Assembly: GCA_963849635.1 (NCBI GenBank)
Contig: CAWKIA010000030.1
Span: 248,001 to 312,000, forward strand
From: CAVRUD01 sp963849635
GTDB taxonomy: Bacteria > Chloroflexota > Chloroflexia > Thermomicrobiales > UBA6265
Length of the DNA: 64,000 nt
Reading direction: 5' to 3'
Position numbers and translations under genes: made by a program. The notes under the pieces were generated by a model that saw only the letters and a list, made by a program, of their open reading frames with translations, made no database searches and was not told the DNA's origin. Positions 26,133-35,000 of the stretch are shown in pieces. The stretch's first letter is position 1. Each line of letters opens with the position of its first letter.

Positions 26133-26362
26133 CGGCGTGCCCTCCGTCGTGCTTCTAACCCGGTGCCGTCATAGATACCTCAACCTACCGACTTACTCTC
26201 GGGCCGCGGCAGGTTTTGCAACGCGCACCAAATCGCGTGGACGGCTTCCTGATCGGGATGGCCCGCCGGATATCTGTTGCGTTCATGGTGTGTGCGCTCC
26301 TGGCCGGTTGGCTTGGGGATGATGGCGGGGATGGAAGTTTGCCGGGAACGGCTCGTGTGGGC

Positions 26363-26740
26363 TTACGGGATGGGCTCGACCCATTGCTTGCGCCACTCCG
26401 GCGCCGCAAATGGTTCGCCGAAGTAGATCACTTCGTGCACGATCCGGCCTTCGCGGACCTCGACCATGCAGGCGCCGAACATAGGTGGGCCACCGTTGTA
26501 GGAGACCGTGTGCTCCCCGACCCAGAAGGCGCCGTCGCCGCTGATGCGGCGGAGGGTAAGGGTCACGTCAGCAGGGTAAACCGCGCGCATGCCCCGGATG
26601 TTGTCGAGGCCGACCATGCGTTCGCCCGATTGGGGGAACTCCAGGATCGCGTCCTGGTGGTAGATCTCGTCCACGACCGCCTGGTTGGTGACGTCTGTCC
26701 AGTAGCGGGTGAGCGCCGCGCGGATATCGTTATCGTTCAT
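26363..26740 (-). CDS. NTF2/SnoaL-like protein
   Basis: 125 residues, intact paralogue of the truncated gene at 25099. It starts MNDNDIRAALTRYWTDVTNQ, has the strand-helix sequence DAILEFPQSGERMVGLDNIR and ends IYFGEPFAAPEWRKQWVEP. The alpha-plus-beta cone fold forms a pocket. In secondary metabolism relatives cyclise polyketides or isomerise or epimerise intermediates, but no catalytic dyad can be assigned here. It lies between two cupin genes on the same strand. Confidence 0.83.
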   Translation of the reverse strand: MNDNDIRAALTRYWTDVTNQAVVDEIYHQDAILEFPQSGERMVGLDNIRGMRAVYPADVTLTLRRISGDGAFWVGEHTVSYNGGPPMFGACMVEVREGRIVHEVIYFGEPFAAPEWRKQWVEPIP

Positions 26741-26833
26741 GGCGTTGTCTCGATTCGGGTGGAGGACGCCGGGCGTCCGAGCGCGATGGGTGTCTCGCCT
26801 TCGGACGCACGGCGAGCGTCAACGGACGTAGAT

Positions 26834-27340
26834 CTAGGCTCGCTCAATGCCGGCCCGGCGTCCCAACTCTTCCCAGGCGGCGAGGTCGGCGGCAGTGCGG
26901 TCGGCCGGGGGAGGCATCTCCGCCATGGCGGCGAAGTAGGCCTCGACGGTTTGGATGGTCTGGCCCTCCGGGTCCTGCGGCATGGCCACGATCAGCATGC
27001 GGGCCGTGGTTTGGCCGATGTTCGCGAAGGAGTGGACGGTGCCGACGGGTGAGAAGGCGAAGGTGCCGGCGGTTACCGGGTGGATCTCGTCGCCGACCTG
27101 GAGGCGAAGCTCACCTTCGAGAACGTAGAAGACCTCGGTCAAATTGGCGTGGCGGTGCGGTGGGGCCGCCTCGCCAGGAGTGAGCACGGCCTCATCGACC
27201 AGGAAGCGCCCACCAGTGTTGCCGCTGAAGGCCTTACGCCGGGAGCCGGGCTTGGTGGGGACGTCATCGCCCTCGCCAGGAGGGATGATGAATCCGGCGG
27301 TCGCGGCATCGGGCCGCTGCCAGAGCTTAGTTGCGATCAT
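26834..27340 (-). CDS. Cupin domain protein
   Basis: 168 residues from ATG 27340, which has a GGAAG-type site upstream. Cupin motif 1 PGEAAPPHRHANLTEVFYVL E and motif 2 TAGTFAFSPVGTVHSFANIG carry the usual metal-binding His and Glu. The C-terminal helix has EAYFAAMAEMP. It resembles small quercetinase-like or regulatory cupins. In the upstream direction the next gene (27387) is another cupin, about 47 bases away, suggesting one transcript. Confidence 0.85.
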   Translation of the reverse strand: MIATKLWQRPDAATAGFIIPPGEGDDVPTKPGSRRKAFSGNTGGRFLVDEAVLTPGEAAPPHRHANLTEVFYVLEGELRLQVGDEIHPVTAGTFAFSPVGTVHSFANIGQTTARMLIVAMPQDPEGQTIQTVEAYFAAMAEMPPPADRTAADLAAWEELGRRAGIERA

Positions 27341-27386
27341 GGGTGGATCTTCCTTCAACACGTAGTCATATCGACGGTACGGTCGG

Positions 27387-27971
27387 TTAGGCCGTGGCGC
27401 GGTCGGTGCCGGCCAGGCGGCCGTGTGGGTAGGGGTAGGGCATCCGGAGGCCCTGCTGGTGCGCCGCGACGACGATTGGGTGGAACTGCTCCAGGAGTAG
27501 ATCGATGGGAGGATCGACGGGGTGCACGAAGTCCTGATAGGCATCGAAGATGAGCGCCAGCCACGGCTGCACGGGAATACCGGAGGTGGGGTCGGCCAGG
27601 CCATCTTGGGCCAGCCCGAAGGAGGACTCGAAGCACGCTTCGGCGTTGAGGGCGGGCCGGAACTCCACGATCGCAACCAGTTCGTCCTGGCCGCCGTTGT
27701 GCCACTCGTGCGGTGCGCCGGCCGGGACCGCGATGGAGTCGCCCGGTTCCAGGATTCGCTCCACGCCGTCCACCGTCATCACCATCATGCCGGACTGGAT
27801 GGTAAACCGTTCCTCCTGGAACGGATGCGTGTGGGCGAGCGGGAGGAACCCGTTGGGAGTGACGGCAAGCTCGACCTGGAGAAATTCGCCGTCAGTCTCG
27901 GCGGTCGTGCGCAAGAAGGTGATCCGCTCGCCGGTGATCGGGTTCTCGATGATGTCGCCGGGGAGGGCCAT
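27387..27971 (-). CDS. Cupin domain protein (extended)
   Basis: 194 residues. The barrel carries LPLAHTHPFQEERFTIQSGM (motif 1) and GDSIAVPAGAPHEWHNGGQD (motif 2), with a longer helical C-terminus from ECxSSFGLAQDG-like ACFESSFGLAQDGLAD to HPIVVAAHQQGLRMPYPYP. This C-terminal extension is shared with a cupin subgroup of unknown function. ATG 27971 is chosen because the preceding in-frame sequence is intergenic repeat. It heads the run of cupin, NTF2 and methyltransferase genes. Confidence 0.85.
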   Translation of the reverse strand: MALPGDIIENPITGERITFLRTTAETDGEFLQVELAVTPNGFLPLAHTHPFQEERFTIQSGMMVMTVDGVERILEPGDSIAVPAGAPHEWHNGGQDELVAIVEFRPALNAEACFESSFGLAQDGLADPTSGIPVQPWLALIFDAYQDFVHPVDPPIDLLLEQFHPIVVAAHQQGLRMPYPYPHGRLAGTDRATA

Positions 27972-27983
27972 GTGTAAGGGACC

Positions 27984-28145
27984 TTTCGTGGGGGACAAGG
28001 CCGGCGCCTTGAGGGGGACAGGGCTTGCGCCCTTTGTGGGACAGCCCTGCGGGCTGAGGGGGAGAGGGGGAGTGTCCGTTGTTCTCCTCTCCCCCACACG
28101 GCGATAGCCGTGTCCCCCACAGCGCCGCAGCGCTGTCCCCCTCGT
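27984..28145. repeat. Cluster of GTCCCCCAC/AGCCCTGCGGGCTG repeats
   Basis: Several short GC palindromes in tandem: GGGGGACAAGGCCGGCGCCTT, GACAGGGCTTGCGCCCTTTG, GACAGCCCTGCGGGCTGAGG, ACACGGCGATAGCCGTGTCC and AGCGCCGCAGCGCTGTCC, separated by GGGG(G)A or TCCCCC blocks. Another copy is at about 11030-11078. They separate the envelope operon from the tailoring run and could act as hairpins. Confidence 0.7.
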
Positions 28146-28146
28146 C

Positions 28147-28671
28147 TTAGAAGGAGACGCAGACCGGCGCGGCGTCGTCGTCGGCGCGGAGGACAGATTC
28201 CTGCTGGAAGGCAGTTTCGTAGGTGGCGCGGATCTCTTCGATGGCGGCGCCGCTCTCGACCGCGAACTCGCGCGGGTAGAAGAGGATCACGAGTTGGGAC
28301 CGCTCCTGGATGATGTCGCTATCCTCTTCCTGCCACTGGCCCATGCCGCTGATGACGGTCAGGCCGGCCGGGAAGCGCGGGGTGATCTCTTCGGCCAGGA
28401 ACTCGGACCACTCGGTGGCGGTCACGGCGGTACCGTCCGGCCGGGCGGTGCCGAAGTAGAGCTCGGTGCGTGAGAACTCCTCTGCCCCGATCTCCGGTTC
28501 TTCGACGGCGCAGGCGCCGGTCGCCATTTGGGCGGTCTGGTTGGAATGATCGACAAAGACCTTGGGGAACTGGTCGCCTTCGATGAAGCCGCCGCCGGCG
28601 GCGGCGATGAGGGCGCCGGTGCAAACAGACGCGGCAAGGACAGCGCCGCGGATCGTGTTCATCGTGTTCAT
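28147..28671 (-). CDS. DUF3574 domain protein, exported
   Basis: 174 residues. Signal-like N-terminus MNTMNTIRGAVLAASVCTGA LIAAAGGG. The domain has RTELYFGTARPDGTAVTATE, EFLAEEITPRFPAGLTVISG, MGQWQEE and ERSQLVILFYP, the signature of DUF3574 proteins, whose function is unknown. GAGGAG lies before ATG 28671, which overlaps the stop of the DoxX-like gene by 4 bases, so they are coupled. Likely an envelope or periplasm-side protein. Confidence 0.88.
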   Translation of the reverse strand: MNTMNTIRGAVLAASVCTGALIAAAGGGFIEGDQFPKVFVDHSNQTAQMATGACAVEEPEIGAEEFSRTELYFGTARPDGTAVTATEWSEFLAEEITPRFPAGLTVISGMGQWQEEDSDIIQERSQLVILFYPREFAVESGAAIEEIRATYETAFQQESVLRADDDAAPVCVSF

Positions 28672-29471
28672 GCTGGTGTTGCTCCTCGTTGATGGTGGCT
28701 GGTGGTTGATGGTTGAGGTAGCGGGTGATGGGTGATGGGTGATGGGTGGTCGAAAAGGCTGACGGCTGACGGCTGATTGCTGACGGCTTCCTGACCGCGG
28801 AGCCAGGCGATCGCCGCCCACCCCGCCGCCATCCCGGCGAGGATCGCCAGAATCATGGCCGGGTCGTGAACGCTGCCGGCCGGCGTCCAATCGGACACCT
28901 GGGTCAGGGCGTAGACCGCGAACCCGAGCGCGAGCGCCCCCGCCGTCGCCGCCCACCGTTGGGCGATCGCCGACCGCGCCGCCGCCGAAGGCCGCGCTGT
29001 CAGCAACGGGTGGCAAACGACCCCCCCGAGCCTGCTGTCGACCCCCAGGACGGCTCCCGTGCCGGCGAGCAAGAGCGCGGCCTGGATGACGACGTAGAAG
29101 GCGCTCGGGTTCGGCTCGCCGGCGAGCAGGAAGTTGAGGTTCATGAACAACGCACCCAGGAGCGCGGCGTTCGTCAACGTCCCACTCAGGATGGCGAGCC
29201 CGGCCAGGAGTTGCCCCGCCATCAGGACCCAGGCCACGACGGCGGCCTGCGGGAGGAAGAAGCCGGTCACCACCCCTTCGTAGGGTGGCAATGCCACCTC
29301 CCCCCGGGCCACGCGCTCGGCCAGGAACGCGGCCGGCTGGGTCCCGTCCCACCAGGTGGGATCGGACGCCTTCTCCGCGAAGGCGCGCAGCCAGCCGAGC
29401 CCGATGAAGAGGCGCAGCGGCACCAGCAAGATGCCGTCCTTGCCGGCCTCACTGCGGAGGGCGCCGAGCAC
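28668..29471 (-). CDS. DoxX/TQO-small-subunit-like membrane protein
   Basis: 267 residues with five or six hydrophobic segments. The N-terminal part (LLVPLRLFIGLGWLRAFAEK, then WWDGTQPAAFL, and NFLLAGEPNPSAFYVVIQAA) matches the DoxD-like thiosulfate:quinone oxidoreductase group. An extra C-terminal half carries ALGFAVYALTQVSDWTPAGS VHDPA, then the tail VSNQPSAVSLFDHPSPITHH, which is encoded by GGTGATGG-type low-complexity DNA. The electron-transfer role is known only for a few relatives. It lies between a secreted protein and DUF3574 with no gaps. Confidence 0.85.
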   Translation of the reverse strand: MLGALRSEAGKDGILLVPLRLFIGLGWLRAFAEKASDPTWWDGTQPAAFLAERVARGEVALPPYEGVVTGFFLPQAAVVAWVLMAGQLLAGLAILSGTLTNAALLGALFMNLNFLLAGEPNPSAFYVVIQAALLLAGTGAVLGVDSRLGGVVCHPLLTARPSAAARSAIAQRWAATAGALALGFAVYALTQVSDWTPAGSVHDPAMILAILAGMAAGWAAIAWLRGQEAVSNQPSAVSLFDHPSPITHHPLPQPSTTSHHQRGATPA

Positions 29472-30440
29472 TCAGACCGTCCGGGTGGCGATGCCACCCC
29501 GGCCGTCCACGCCGTCCGTGTAGACCGTGACGAGCTGGATCATGCCTTCCATCAGGTGGGGGCCGTTGGCGCCGGGGACGAAGCAGGTGACCGCGTAGGT
29601 GCCGGGCTCGATGTCGAACTGGGCCCAGAGGGTGCCACCCGGGGAGAGAACTCCGGCACCGTTGGTGGTGATGTATTCCCACCCGTCCCAGACTGGTCCG
29701 ACCTGGCCTTCGATCGGCTCGCCGGTAAGGGTCGACATCAGCGCGATCACGGCCTCGTCGGCCGTCGCCCCAGCGGGGACGGGAACGAGCGAGATCTCGT
29801 GGAGGCCGGCTCCGGCGTTGGTGATCTCCCAAATCTGCCGGCCGGACGTGATTTCGTCCGGGAGGCGGAAGTTCATATCGAAGAGCTCAACTCGGGCGTC
29901 GGCCTCCGGGGCGGTTTCCGCCACGGGTGTTCCGGTGGCTGCCACGACCTCGAAGCGGCCGGGGATGTCGGGGCGGAACGGGTCGACGACGAGGTAGCGC
30001 CCCGGGACGAAATCGACCAGGGCCGCCGCGCGACCGCCGTCGATCGGGGCGTAGTCGGGATTGCCGACGAAGAGGCCCTGGAACATCCACGTTGGCGCCT
30101 CGATCGGAACTGACTCAGCGGCGACGGCCATGTCGGCCGCGACCTGGTCGTCGGTGATGTGATCAGGGACGCGGACGACGAAGAGGTGGGCCTCGGATTC
30201 GGTGCTGTTCTCTTCGATCACCAGGGTGCGGCCGGCGCTGGCGGTCGCGGGGACATTCATGGTGTCATCGGTCAACTGAATGTGGAACTCGGGATACCCT
30301 ACGAGGCGCGGATCGAGCTTGAGTGCGCTGGTGTTTGACGGGATCGGGGTTCCCTCGCTGTGGGCGAGAGTGACTGCCGCGTTCCAGGCTATGAGGGCAA
30401 GTGTTGCGGCGATGACGACGAAGCGAATAAAGGGGTGCAT
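29472..30440 (-). CDS. Exported protein with two cupredoxin-like repeats
   Basis: 322 residues with a cleavable-type signal (FIRFVVIAATLALIAWNAAV TLAHS). It then has two similar beta-sandwich halves: HIQLTDDTMNVPATASAGRT with PGRYLVVDPFRPDIPGRFEV, and LFDMNFRLPDEITSGRQIWE with PGTYAVTCFVPGANGPHLME GMIQLVTV. The second ends like a plastocyanin-type site (CF...GPHLMEGM), with Cys, His and Met that could bind copper. It directly precedes the DoxX-like gene, which fits an envelope redox operon. Exact function unknown. Confidence 0.75.
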   Translation of the reverse strand: MHPFIRFVVIAATLALIAWNAAVTLAHSEGTPIPSNTSALKLDPRLVGYPEFHIQLTDDTMNVPATASAGRTLVIEENSTESEAHLFVVRVPDHITDDQVAADMAVAAESVPIEAPTWMFQGLFVGNPDYAPIDGGRAAALVDFVPGRYLVVDPFRPDIPGRFEVVAATGTPVAETAPEADARVELFDMNFRLPDEITSGRQIWEITNAGAGLHEISLVPVPAGATADEAVIALMSTLTGEPIEGQVGPVWDGWEYITTNGAGVLSPGGTLWAQFDIEPGTYAVTCFVPGANGPHLMEGMIQLVTVYTDGVDGRGGIATRTV

Positions 30441-30735
30441 CGAACTGAGTCTCCCGGCACGAACGAAACGGTGTGTCTACAGATCACGGCGGAGCACCGA
30501 GGACCGATGACGTCCTGGGTCCGTGGCGCCCCGCCATGCTCTGTGCCCCACGTCTCTATCCTGTCGGAGGGGGGTGCAAAGCGCATCGGTTGTTCTACGC
30601 TATCGGGGAATTGTGTAGGGGTGAGTAGGATTGCCTAGCGGGTGTGGAAGGGGCTGACTCGTCTCCCCGTCGCCCGGGGCTGACGGCCCGGGCTAAACAA
30701 GACAGCCTCTCCGAGGCTAAATGCGTGCCGTTCGA

Positions 30736-33363
30736 TCATTGCGAGAGGAGAACGAGGCCGTCGCGGATGGCGGCGGCGGCAGCGGCGGTCCGGGTCGAGA
30801 CGTCTAGCTTGGCGAGGATGTTCCGGACGTGGTTGGAGACGGTGCGCGAGCTGATCGAGAGGAGATCGCCGATCTCGCGGTCGGAGTGACCGCGGGCGAC
30901 CAGGGCGAGCACTTCGATCTCGCGTTCACTGAGGTTTTCCGAGCCAACATTCTGCTGGCTGGAGGGGACGGGCTCCAGCAAAGTGGGGCGGCCGGGAACC
31001 GCCGCCAGTGAGGTCGCCAGGTTCGTGGCGGCGGCGAGGGCGACCGAGACCGGGCGATTGCCGCCGCTGTGCCATGCCGCCTCGAAATCGTCCGGTGGGA
31101 GCGACGATCGTAGGGTCGTCATCATCTCGTCGAAGGCGGGTTGCTCGACGGTGCGTGGGGCGGCCCGGAGGTGGTCGCGGAGAGCTTCGGCGGCGGCGAG
31201 GACGCGGGCTGCGTCCTCCCATTGACCGCTGGCGGTCAGGATGTGAGCCAGGACGGTCAGCGATTGCTGGGTGGTGGGCAGGTCGTTCTGCTCGGCGGCC
31301 ATCGTCAGGGGGCCGAGCAACCAGCTCGCGGCGAGCGCCTGGTTCCCAGAGAGGTGCTCGACCATCGCCATGTGCATGTCCGCCAGGGCGATGCCGCGGA
31401 CCTCACCGACGGCGGTGACGATCTCGTGGCCGGAGCGGAGCAGGTCGCGAGCTTCGGCCAGCTTTCCTTCATAGAGGGCGGCTTCGGCGGCGAAGCAGAG
31501 CAGGTAGCCCCGGTTGATGGGATCGCCGTGGAGTTCGACGACGGGGGTGGCGTCGGCGATCCGGCGGCGGGCCGCGGCCAGATCGCCGGAGCTGACCGCG
31601 GTAGCGACGAGGTTGACCAACGGAGTTACGAGCGCTCGTGGCTCTCCCGTCTCGCGGCGGATGGCGATCGAGCGCTCCAGGTAGTCGAGGGCGTCTGGGT
31701 AGTCGCCCAGATCGGCGTGGGCATTGCCGAGATTGCCGTAGGCGGTCGCCAGGGCAGAGCGGTCGCCGGCCCGATCGAGGACATCCGCGGCGGCCGTCAG
31801 GCGGGCGATAGCGCGCTCGTAGGCGCCACCGACGTAGAGGAGCATGCCGTCGGCAGTTAGACCTCGACCGTAGACAGCGGGGTCGATCCTGTCTGGCGTG
31901 CGTTCGGCGATCTCCAAGGCCTTGCCCAGCCAGGCCTGGTCTTCCTGGCGAGCGTGCAGGTTCCAGAAGAACCACATCGCGCCGGTGCAGAGGCGCAGGG
32001 CCGTCTCGGCGGCCTGGGGCGTTTCGGCGGCGACGAGCCGCTGGAGGATGGCGCGGACGTCCGGTTGGATGATCTCCAGGCGGGCCATCCAGAGGGCTTG
32101 ATCGGGGCCGCGTAGTTGCTGGCCGGCGGCGGCGTTCGTCTCCACCAGCCAGGTCGTCAGCCGCTCGCTCGTCTCGGTCATCAGGCCGGAGGCGTGGAGG
32201 AGCTCGCGGGCGTACTCGCGGACCGTGTCGTACATCTGCCAGAGCGGCTCGTTCGGTTCCGGGTAGGCGGCGAGCGTCAACAGGTTGGCATCAACCAGAG
32301 TGCCGATCGCGTCGAGCGCTTCGATGGCCATGATCTCCGGATCGCCGGAATCTCCTAGATCGGTGGGGTGGGCGACCCGAACGGCGCCGTCCAGCGGCCA
32401 CGAGGCCGAGAACCCTCCCAGGCGGATGAACCACTCGCGGGCTGGCCCAGGAAGGAGGTCGACGCTCCAGGCGATCGCGTCGCGCATGGTCCGATGGCGC
32501 GGTTGGGCGTCCCTTTGTCCAGTGGTGAGGACGGGCAGCATCCGCTCCAGGGCGTGGAGGAGGGAGTCGGCGGTGAGGTGGCTCATGCGGGCGGCGGCGA
32601 GTTCGATCGCCAGGGGAAGGCCATCGAGCCGGCGGCAGATCGCCGAGATGGTGCGGATGTCCGCCTCGCCTGGACTGTAGGCCGGGCGGATGGCCCGGAC
32701 CCGCTCCAGAAAGAGGGCAACTGCGTCAGAGACGTGAGAGGTGAGTCGTGAGTCGTGAGTGGAATCTTCTTGCACACGTCTCACGTCTCGCATCTCACGA
32801 CTCACCGGCAGCGGCGCGACGGGAATCTCCTGCTCCTCTGAGATCCGGAGCCGCATCCGGCTGGTCGCCAGGATACGGAGGTCCGGGCAGGCGGCCAGCA
32901 GGTCGGCGATGCGCGGCGCGACGGGTAGGAGGTGCTCCAGGTTATCGAGCACGAGCAGGGCGGGCTGGCCGCGCAGGGCGGCGACGATGCGCGCCAGCCA
33001 GGGAATCTCCCCTTCGGCCGGGAGCCCCAGTGCGGTGCCGATCGCCCTGGGGACGAGCAGCGCGTCGGAGACGGACGCGAGGGGCACGAATGCCACCCTG
33101 GCGAAGTGATGGTCCGCGCTGATCGCCGCGAGATGAAGGGCGAGCCGGGTCTTACCGACGCCCCCGGTACCGGTCAGGGTGATGAGACGGCGGGGACCGT
33201 GGAGCAACAGTTCCTGGCCGGCCGCGATCTCTGTCTCGCGCCCGATGAACGGGTTCGCGGGAGGAGCGGGCAGGGAGATGTGGTCCCGGTCAGGATTGCC
33301 CGGGAATGGCGGCAGGTGGGTGACGGAGTGGGCGGTAGGATTCGGGGCAGGTGGGGCGGACAC
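30736..33363 (-). CDS. LAL-type ATPase regulator with LuxR DNA-binding domain
   Basis: 875 residues from GTG 33363, which has GAAGGA upstream. Longer in-frame starts read through non-coding-like sequence. NB-ARC-type ATPase: P-loop LTGTGGVGKTRLALHLA, Walker B LLVLDNLEHLL, GLPLAIELAAARM motif. TPR-like helical repeats fill about residues 420-760 (TAYGNLGNAHADLGDYPDAL and others). The C-terminal LuxR HTH has LSEREIEVLALVARGHSDRE IGDLLSISSRTVSNHVRNIL. It contains a GTGAGTCGTGAG palindromic repeat translated in frame near residue 190. Probably a ligand-responsive transcriptional activator; target genes are not known but the adjacent tailoring run is a candidate. Confidence 0.9.
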   Translation of the reverse strand: MSAPPAPNPTAHSVTHLPPFPGNPDRDHISLPAPPANPFIGRETEIAAGQELLLHGPRRLITLTGTGGVGKTRLALHLAAISADHHFARVAFVPLASVSDALLVPRAIGTALGLPAEGEIPWLARIVAALRGQPALLVLDNLEHLLPVAPRIADLLAACPDLRILATSRMRLRISEEQEIPVAPLPVSREMRDVRRVQEDSTHDSRLTSHVSDAVALFLERVRAIRPAYSPGEADIRTISAICRRLDGLPLAIELAAARMSHLTADSLLHALERMLPVLTTGQRDAQPRHRTMRDAIAWSVDLLPGPAREWFIRLGGFSASWPLDGAVRVAHPTDLGDSGDPEIMAIEALDAIGTLVDANLLTLAAYPEPNEPLWQMYDTVREYARELLHASGLMTETSERLTTWLVETNAAAGQQLRGPDQALWMARLEIIQPDVRAILQRLVAAETPQAAETALRLCTGAMWFFWNLHARQEDQAWLGKALEIAERTPDRIDPAVYGRGLTADGMLLYVGGAYERAIARLTAAADVLDRAGDRSALATAYGNLGNAHADLGDYPDALDYLERSIAIRRETGEPRALVTPLVNLVATAVSSGDLAAARRRIADATPVVELHGDPINRGYLLCFAAEAALYEGKLAEARDLLRSGHEIVTAVGEVRGIALADMHMAMVEHLSGNQALAASWLLGPLTMAAEQNDLPTTQQSLTVLAHILTASGQWEDAARVLAAAEALRDHLRAAPRTVEQPAFDEMMTTLRSSLPPDDFEAAWHSGGNRPVSVALAAATNLATSLAAVPGRPTLLEPVPSSQQNVGSENLSEREIEVLALVARGHSDREIGDLLSISSRTVSNHVRNILAKLDVSTRTAAAAAAIRDGLVLLSQ
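32731..32806. repeat. GTGAGTCGTGAG palindromic repeat inside a regulator gene
   Basis: GTGAGTCGTGAGTCGTGAGT on the left and CATCTCACGACTCACCGG on the right are inverted copies around a TTCTTGCAC-type centre. The element is translated as part of SREMRDVRRVQEDSTHDSRL TSHVSD in the minus-strand LAL protein. A second copy lies at the same place in the paralogue (37177-37253). Confidence 0.8.
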
Positions 33364-33403
33364 AGGCAATCCTTCGGTCCGGGCCCCACCGGCGGTGACC
33401 TCG

Positions 33404-34439
33404 CTATGATGCCTGCTCCGCCCGGCCGCGTCCAGCTTGAGAATTCGCCCGGGAACCCGAGATTGCTGATCGCCTCCGTTCAATTCGTGTGCTCCGCATG
33501 CGTGGCGACCGGCGAAATCGGACGGTCGTGACGCCGAGGCCGGCGGCGACGAGCATGGCGCCCCCAACCTGGATGATGGTCATGGGCTCGCCCAGGATGG
33601 TCGCCGCCAGTCCCACGCCCACCACAGGAATCAAGGTGCCGACAATCCCGACTTCGGTTGCTTCGAGATGGGCCAGGCCATGTGCCCACAGGAAATGGGC
33701 CATGGCCGAGCCGCCGAGCCCGAGGAGCAGGACCCAGCCGATCGCCGCCGGGGTGAATCGTGCCCGGCCCGTCTGTCGAGCCCTCGTACAGTGCGCCGGG
33801 GAGTAGGGTCACCATGCCGATCACGACGCTGCCGGTGAGAATTGGCAGGGAGACGCTGCCGGCGAACGCCCACCGTCCTGTGACGGTATAGACCGCGAAC
33901 CACACCCCGGCGAAGAGCGTGAGCAGGCCGCCTCGCATGGAGAACTCGCCGGAGTCGCCACCGTCTTGGAGGATAACGGCCGTGACGCCGCCGACGGCGA
34001 GCAGCAAGCCGATGATGCGTCTGGCCGTCAATCGCTCCCGCAAGAGCATTGCGCCAAGGGCGGCGGTGACGATCGGAACCGCGCCTTCAATAATCAGTGT
34101 GGCGTTCATCGCGTTGATGTGTTCCAGGCCGATATTCTGGAACGTGAATGCAAACGTGACGCCGCTGATTCCGAGGATCGTCGGCGTTGTCCCAAAATCG
34201 GGCCGGATTCGCATGCGGTAACAGATGGCGAGGAGTGCGGCGGACGCGACCAGAAACCGCGCGAATGCGAGGGTGAGCGGCCCCAAATCGCGAAGAGCCG
34301 CCTCGCTGGCAATGGTCGATATGCCGATGAGGACCGCTCCGATCGCGAGGGCGATCAACGAGCCGGCGCGCGGCGAAACGTGAACCCCGATGCCTGCAAG
34401 GTCTGGAATGCGGAGCGCGGATGCACGGACGGCCATCAC
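33404..34439 (-). pseudogene. EamA/DMT-family transporter, frameshifted
   Basis: First frame (34439 down to about 33780): SPRAGSLIALAIGAVLIGIS, LTLAFARFLVASAALLAICY and LLLAVGGVTAVILQDGGDSG, the EamA repeat of a ten-helix drug/metabolite exporter. After EGSTDGPG the reading becomes unlike protein. A second frame continues naturally with FTPAAIGWVLLLGLGGSAMA, HFLWAHGLAHLEATEVGIVG and PMTIIQVGGAMLVAAGLGVT, the second half of the family. One indel near 33780 therefore splits the gene. Transported substrate unknown. It may be intact in reality if the indel is a sequencing error. Confidence 0.8.
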
Positions 34440-34727
34440 GGGGGTCCTCTTCCGGGGGACGGGGTGAATCGGCTACGAGGCAACTGAATGCCGGCCTTTG
34501 GGTGGTCCCCACTGAAGATGATCATGCCCGTCGCGATGCGTACTCACATCAGCAGAAGTACGAATTTGGGGTGTGATGAGACCCCGGCATATCTACTGAA
34601 CAGGACGAACGAGTAGATCAACGGATGGCATGGGAAGCGTCAATGCGTACCGTCGTGGTTGGCCGGGGATTCGTTCCGGCCGACAGATCAGAGCTGATAA
34701 ATCAGCACGAACAGGACGCAGACCACC

Positions 34728-34934
34728 ATGGCATTCCCCCGAATCGATCACCCCGAGTTCGCCGAGTTCATCCGGCGGTTCTATGGCATTAGCCAGCCGG
34801 AGGGGACGGCGCAACGGCAGCCATCCCCGGGGCGAACAGATGCGCCCGGTTCCGATTCCCGTGAGACTACGACTGCTGAGATGGCGGCGGGTCGCAGGGG
34901 TTCCCGGCGCATCGGTCCTGAATTGGAGGGTTAG
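34728..34934 (+). CDS. Small hypothetical protein
   Basis: 68 codons starting MAFPRIDHPEFAEFIRRFYG ISQPEG. The first 26 residues are protein-like and amphipathic; the rest is Arg/Ser/Pro-rich and may be chance. No clear ribosome-binding site and no family resemblance. Listed only because the interval holds nothing else. Confidence 0.25.
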   Translation: MAFPRIDHPEFAEFIRRFYGISQPEGTAQRQPSPGRTDAPGSDSRETTTAEMAAGRRGSRRIGPELEG

Positions 34935-35000
34935 GGTGCCCCGGAGCCATTGGCGCCGATGGGACTGACGGGTCTCGATACGGAAATGGTGTTCCGTTCT

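Noticed and set aside
28866..30113. 415-codon plus-strand frame opposite the DoxX and cupredoxin-like genes
   Set aside because: Arg/Gly/Asp/Glu-rich antisense reading without motifs. The minus-strand genes have signal peptides, membrane helices and tight operon overlaps.
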